Shown here: piece by piece, positions 5,331 through 8,865 of the stretch | How the letters are laid out: the number at the start of each line of letters is the position of its first letter | Position numbering within the stretch: position 1 is the first letter of the stretch | Assembly: GCA_020697635.1 (NCBI GenBank) | Contig: JAEHCT010000039.1 | Span: 1-8,865, forward strand | Direction of reading: 5' to 3' | DNA length: 8,865 bases | From: Candidatus Bathyarchaeota archaeon | GTDB lineage: Archaea > Thermoproteota > Bathyarchaeia > TCS64 | Notes under the pieces: generated by a model | Databases searched by the model: none | The model's input: only the letters and a program-made list of their open reading frames with translations | Told to the model about the DNA's origin: nothing | Made by a program: the position numbers and the translations under genes

Positions 5331-7973
5331 GCCGATTATCTCCTTCACGCTTCCCTTGTGCTCGACCAAGAAGCTGCGGCTGAGGCCACTCTCGAACTCG
5401 CTGGCCTTCCTGTTGAGGCGCTCCATCTCGTCGTAGGGCGCCAGGTCCTCGATGTTGCCTCGACCCGCGATGACGACGACCCGTATCACCCACGGGTCCC
5501 GGCACTCGACGATCCTGACCGTGATGGTCTTGGATACGTCGCCCGTCACGTAGGCGGCCAGCGCCGTGTAGAGCTCCTGGGTGAGGTCTTCATCCCAGAG
5601 CCCTTGGGGCGTCTGGACTGTGACCCAGAGGTAGTCGCTGCGGTAGGTGCTCTTCATCCCCATGATGTTGGGGGTCCTGTAGATCCTGATTATGCTCCTC
5701 ATGTAGTCCTTGAAGTGGTCCACGTCGAGGATCTCCTCCAGGATGCCCTCCCTGTTGAGCATGTCCTCCTGCTCGGCGAGTATCTTGTAGATGATCTTGC
5801 CCTGCTCGTCGCCTGTGAGCTCCGTGGTCCGCTCGTAGAACCTGTTGGACTTGATGATTCCCTGCAGCTTCTCCTGGTAGTCCTCCGTCAGGTCTAGGAC
5901 CGTGTTGAGCTTCTTCCTGTACTCGCTGGTCACCTCCAGCTTCTTGCTGAGGTCCTGGTAGAACTCTATGAGGGTGTCGTTGTTGCCGATGTTGGAGTTG
6001 AAATGTATCATCTCCTCGCTTACGCCTCTGAGATCCCGCTCCAGCTCCTTGAGCTTGTCCCTGGCGTACTTCTTCTTACCGAAGAGGCTGAACCCCTTGC
6101 TCTCCTTGGCGTACTTTTCGCGGTCGTACTCCATCCGCTTCTTGCGTTCCTCGAGCCTTATGAGCTCGTTCTCCAGGCCCTCCCGCTTGGTGCGGAACTT
6201 GACGATGAGGGCCTGCAGGTAGGTTAGGTGCTCATCTATCATCTTCACTTCGTCGCTGCTCTGCTTGATCATGAGCTGCAGCAGGTGGTAGATGGTGGTG
6301 AGCTCGGCCTTCATGTCCTTGAAGCTTATGTTGAGCTTCTCCTCCTCGGGCAGTATCTCGTAGCGGCGCATGATGGCGTCGGTGAGGTGCCTGTTCTCGT
6401 TATAGAGCCTCAGTATCAGGAGCGCCTTCTCCGAGATCTCCGCGAGGTTCATGAAGTCATCCACGAGCTTCTTCTGGCGCAGGGTGAGGTTCTGGCTGCT
6501 GGGCACTAGCTGCTGGAGCCGCTCGAACATGGCGGTCTTCATCTCCGAGAACTCTGGATGGGTGCGGCTGATGTTCCTCATCATCCCCTCTAGGCTGTCG
6601 ATGGGCATCGCGTCCTCCCTGTGGAGGATAAGCTTGTTGATGCTGTCCTCTATGGTGCCCTCCGAGGCGACGAGCCTGATGGTGTTCATGAACTGGATGG
6701 CCTCGTCGATCCACTTGTTGATCTGGTCCTCGATGCCGCGGACGTAGAGGCTGTAATCCTCCTCGAACCGGGGGCTGCTGTGGATTATCTGCTCCACCTT
6801 TTCCTCAAACTCCTCGGCGCTGTAGGCGTTGGTCTTGATGAGGTAGTCCTTGTAGATCTCGGTCACCTCTTCCCGTTTGATCTCGAGGACGTTCTGCAGC
6901 TTGTCCAGCACCTCCAGCTTCTCTTTACGGATCTCGGCCAGCTGCTGCATCTTTTCGAGGTTTGACTTGAATGCCTCGACGTAGGCGTCAACGGGGTAGT
7001 TGACTTTGACCATGCTGAGGGTATGGATGGTGTCGTCTGTGAGACCAACCTCGGTCCCTATTCCGCTCATGAGGTCCGCCATGTCGAAGTCCATGAGGAC
7101 GTAGATCATCTCAACGATCATCTTATCGATCTCGTCGCGTGCGTTGAGGATGTTACCCGTCTTGCTGTACGCCGGCATCAACGGCAGGAACATGACCGTG
7201 TTGAACGGGTTCCTGTAGACCTCCCCGAGGCCATCGGTGATTAGCGCGTTCTTCTCACGGTTGATGAGGAGGCTGAGCTCGTTGATAGCGTTGAACGCCG
7301 AGTACCCCTTGGCGGGCGGGTCGTCTCCTGGGCACGGCAGTATACATAGGCCCATGATGGGGACGCCGCTGCCCACGGATTGGCGGAGGTGGCGGGCGAA
7401 GTCCATGGCCATGCCGCTGCCGGTTCCGCCTCCCAGCCCGAATACAATCAGTATTATTGGGCTGCTTATGCTGCTCAAGGCGGTGTCCTTAAACAAGTTG
7501 GTGAAGCTCTTGATGATGCCCAGCTGGTAGTAGTTCAGGTTGTAGATGGCCTTGGCGAGGCTCCTCCGTCTACCGGCGCCGCCCGCCAGCGGCGGTATCG
7601 CCACCGTGTTCGGCAGCCAAGGGTTGTACTCCTTGAGGTTGATGCCGTCGTTGACGAGGTGCTCCTTGAACTTGTTCTGGACGAAGTCGAACATGGCCTC
7701 GGCGGAAGGAAACTTGACGCTCTTGGCGATGAGGTTGACCCGCTCCTGGGGTATGCCCTTCCGCCTCATCTGCTCGAGTATCCTTTTATACGTGTCGTCA
7801 AGGCTCTTTATGTCCGGGTCCGCGATGTCCATGGCGAGGAGGCTGAGCCGTGTGGCTCCGCTTCCTAGCAGCTCCATGGTCTTATCCGTCTTCAGGAAGT
7901 GTTCTATTACGTTTGTGCCGGCGCCTCCTAGTCCCACCAGGTGTATGACGCTCGAATATCCTAGCTCTGACAT
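5304..7973 (-). CDS. FtsZ/tubulin-superfamily GTPase with about 430-residue helical insertion
   Basis: The 889 residues begin with a canonical FtsZ/tubulin GTPase domain. The T1 loop is GLGGAGTN (14-21), a strand LSLLAMD lies at 43-49, and the T4 signature is GLGGGTGSG (179-187). The strand VPIMGLCILP lies at 204-213 and NTVMFLPLM at 258-266. The T7-type loop DFDMAD (295-300) keeps both acidic residues of NxDxxD, so self-activated GTP hydrolysis on polymerisation is expected. After HTLSMVKVNYP (317-327) the fold is broken by helices over about 335-760. These include a coiled-coil hairpin (583-625 and 635-690) with tip KGFSLFGKKK. Residues 770-842 then supply strands and helix of the tubulin C-terminal domain (YLWVTVQTP, DEDLTQELYTALAAYV, TITVRIVECRD, VIRVVVIAGRG). 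At 889 residues it is over twice FtsZ length; the insertion recalls large 'Tubulin_2'-type proteins. The ATG directly abuts the TAA of the upstream anchor gene. Inferred role: filament former acting at the membrane. Confidence 0.93.
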   Translation of the reverse strand: MSELGYSSVIHLVGLGGAGTNVIEHFLKTDKTMELLGSGATRLSLLAMDIADPDIKSLDDTYKRILEQMRRKGIPQERVNLIAKSVKFPSAEAMFDFVQNKFKEHLVNDGINLKEYNPWLPNTVAIPPLAGGAGRRRSLAKAIYNLNYYQLGIIKSFTNLFKDTALSSISSPIILIVFGLGGGTGSGMAMDFARHLRQSVGSGVPIMGLCILPCPGDDPPAKGYSAFNAINELSLLINREKNALITDGLGEVYRNPFNTVMFLPLMPAYSKTGNILNARDEIDKMIVEMIYVLMDFDMADLMSGIGTEVGLTDDTIHTLSMVKVNYPVDAYVEAFKSNLEKMQQLAEIRKEKLEVLDKLQNVLEIKREEVTEIYKDYLIKTNAYSAEEFEEKVEQIIHSSPRFEEDYSLYVRGIEDQINKWIDEAIQFMNTIRLVASEGTIEDSINKLILHREDAMPIDSLEGMMRNISRTHPEFSEMKTAMFERLQQLVPSSQNLTLRQKKLVDDFMNLAEISEKALLILRLYNENRHLTDAIMRRYEILPEEEKLNISFKDMKAELTTIYHLLQLMIKQSSDEVKMIDEHLTYLQALIVKFRTKREGLENELIRLEERKKRMEYDREKYAKESKGFSLFGKKKYARDKLKELERDLRGVSEEMIHFNSNIGNNDTLIEFYQDLSKKLEVTSEYRKKLNTVLDLTEDYQEKLQGIIKSNRFYERTTELTGDEQGKIIYKILAEQEDMLNREGILEEILDVDHFKDYMRSIIRIYRTPNIMGMKSTYRSDYLWVTVQTPQGLWDEDLTQELYTALAAYVTGDVSKTITVRIVECRDPWVIRVVVIAGRGNIEDLAPYDEMERLNRKASEFESGLSRSFLVEHKGSVKEIIGELEARKTF

Positions 7974-8864
7974 TTAGCTTCTCTCTGCCTCCTTGAGTCT
8001 CTCGTTTATCTCGTTCAGTCTCTGGGCTAAGTTCCTGTCTATCCTGCTGGCTCGCATCTGGAGGGCCTCCATCTCCCTTATCTGGTCCTCCACTATCATC
8101 GTCACGAAGCCCAGCCTGCTCCTCGTCTTCATGAACAGAGCGACGCTTAGAATGAACAGGATAGCCAGTCCTCCCGCTGCCGGCAGGAAGTACTGCTCCC
8201 TCCAGCTTGGCCCGGTGTGCGCGGGCGGCGCCTCGACCTCCAACGTGTTCAGCAGCTCTATGGCCGAGTCCACTAGGCCTAGCTGCGACTCATCCTTTGC
8301 TAACTCCACGAACTTGTCGAAGAGTTCCACGTACGCCGGGTCAACGTTGCTGGTCCTGTACTCCGCAAGCTCAGCCTCCTTCTGGCTCAGCAGGATGTTG
8401 TAGTCGTCTATCCTGGAGTCGATGACGTTCACTGTGACGCTGTCCAGCTCGGTCTCGTCGGGCCCTATCAGCCTCAGGATCTTAAGGTCCACGGGCCTGT
8501 GGATGGTTACTCCTTGGCTGCTCGACGGCGTCGTGATGTCGCTCTTAATGAGACAAAACACCGAGACGTGGTACACCCCCTGGTTTTGGCTGAACATGAT
8601 GGTTCTCTCGGCGGGGTTGTAGTCCTCCGTGAGATCTATCTCCAGGGTGTGTATGTCCCAGAAGACGTCCTCCACCGTGGGCTTGAACAGGTTGGTTGAT
8701 AGGCTCATCGTAAGCACAGCGAAAGGAATGTTCTGCCTCACGTTGAGCTTGAAGGTGATGTTGTACTCCTCCCCCGCGAACACGGGGGCGTTTTGGATCA
8801 AAACGTCGTCTATGACGTCGTGGCTCAGCACGAGCCTGCCCGTCGTGAGGTCCTTGATCTGGTA
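7974..8864 (-). CDS. Single-span membrane protein with extracytoplasmic beta domain and cytoplasmic coiled coil (5' end missing)
   Basis: The frame runs open to the right edge (YQIKDLTTGRLVLSHD is continuous with what follows), so the GTG at 8831 is not a convincing start and the N-terminus, with any signal peptide, lies outside. Counting from that GTG, residues 1-137 are beta-rich and likely extracytoplasmic (VFAGEEYNITFKLNV, ERTIMFSQNQGVYHVSVF, DSVTVNVIDS). Residues 138-198 are helical, and 200-212 form a Pro-containing linker. Residues 214-234 form one membrane span (YFLPAAGGLAILFILSVALFM). The 50-residue tail after KTRSR is charged and helical (VEDQIREMEALQMRA, LNEINERLKEAE), a short coiled coil placed in the cytoplasm by the positive-inside rule. 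The stop abuts the start of the 889-residue tubulin-like gene, so the two are co-transcribed. Inferred role: membrane anchor or sensor that links an outside layer to the tubulin filament, analogous in logic, not sequence, to FtsZ anchors. No named family is recognised. Confidence 0.88.
   Translation of the reverse strand, partial: YQIKDLTTGRLVLSHDVIDDVLIQNAPVFAGEEYNITFKLNVRQNIPFAVLTMSLSTNLFKPTVEDVFWDIHTLEIDLTEDYNPAERTIMFSQNQGVYHVSVFCLIKSDITTPSSSQGVTIHRPVDLKILRLIGPDETELDSVTVNVIDSRIDDYNILLSQKEAELAEYRTSNVDPAYVELFDKFVELAKDESQLGLVDSAIELLNTLEVEAPPAHTGPSWREQYFLPAAGGLAILFILSVALFMKTRSRLGFVTMIVEDQIREMEALQMRASRIDRNLAQRLNEINERLKEAERS
7988..7994 (-). promoter_or_regulatory. Distant Shine-Dalgarno-like site AAGGAGG before the tubulin-like gene
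   Basis: AAGGAGG on the minus strand lies inside the last codons of the anchor gene. The GGAGG core ends 14 bases before the ATG at 7973, longer than the usual 5-9. With the stop TAA directly touching ATG, re-initiation after the upstream gene is a likely route for translation. Confidence 0.45.
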
Positions 8865-8865
8865 T

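Noticed and set aside
5358..5897. 179-residue plus-strand frame opposite the tubulin-like gene
   Set aside because: It is the complement of the conserved C-terminal tubulin strands and has no fold, start signal or family likeness of its own.
7380..7868. 162-residue plus-strand frame across the GTPase T4 region
   Set aside because: It is antisense to the GGGTGSG-containing coding sequence and is an artefact of codon bias.
5304..7973. Calling the large protein an SMC/Rad50-type coiled-coil ATPase
   Set aside because: There is no Walker A GxxxxGK or ABC signature. The glycine loops are of the tubulin type (GGAGTN, GGGTGSG).

Overview
The window looks archaeal. Gene density is very high, with only two short intergenic gaps (about 58 and 43 bases). 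One gap carries an archaeal-type TATA element with leaderless-style spacing, and the other an AT-rich terminator between converging genes. Arg is written mostly AGG/AGA and Ile often ATA. The S-layer-like C-terminal anchor of the first gene also fits an archaeon. I lean to the Thermoproteota/TACK side (Bathyarchaeia- or Caldarchaeales-like), but no marker gene here proves this.

Layout, left to right. (1) The 3' end of a plus-strand gene for a surface protein: beta-sandwich domain, a perfect heptad stalk and a C-terminal membrane anchor, followed by a bidirectional T-rich terminator. (2) A minus-strand pair: a polytopic membrane protein with a very long helical C-terminal half, overlapping by 8 bases a protein with a PH-like N-terminal domain. 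(3) A plus-strand gene, divergent from that pair across a 43-base gap with one shared TATA element. It encodes what I read as a degenerate FtsZ/tubulin fold without the GTP-binding or catalytic motifs. (4) A minus-strand pair converging on it with a 24-base tail overlap. The first gene encodes a membrane protein with an extracytoplasmic beta domain, one membrane span and a short cytoplasmic coiled coil. Directly abutting it is an 889-residue FtsZ/tubulin-superfamily protein with intact GTPase loops and a helical insertion of about 430 residues.

Inference: the five genes from 904 to the right edge form one membrane-linked cytoskeletal module. It would comprise an active tubulin-type GTPase with a coiled-coil arm, a GTPase-dead tubulin partner, a single-span anchor, a large polytopic coiled-coil membrane protein and a PH-like adaptor. 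This resembles in spirit the FtsZ-like (FtsZl1) membrane-remodelling loci predicted by comparative genomics. The VWA and OmpA-type partners of those loci are not seen here, and the pairing of an active with a dead tubulin is the most unusual element. I see no tRNA, rRNA, CRISPR, insertion sequence or other mobile element.
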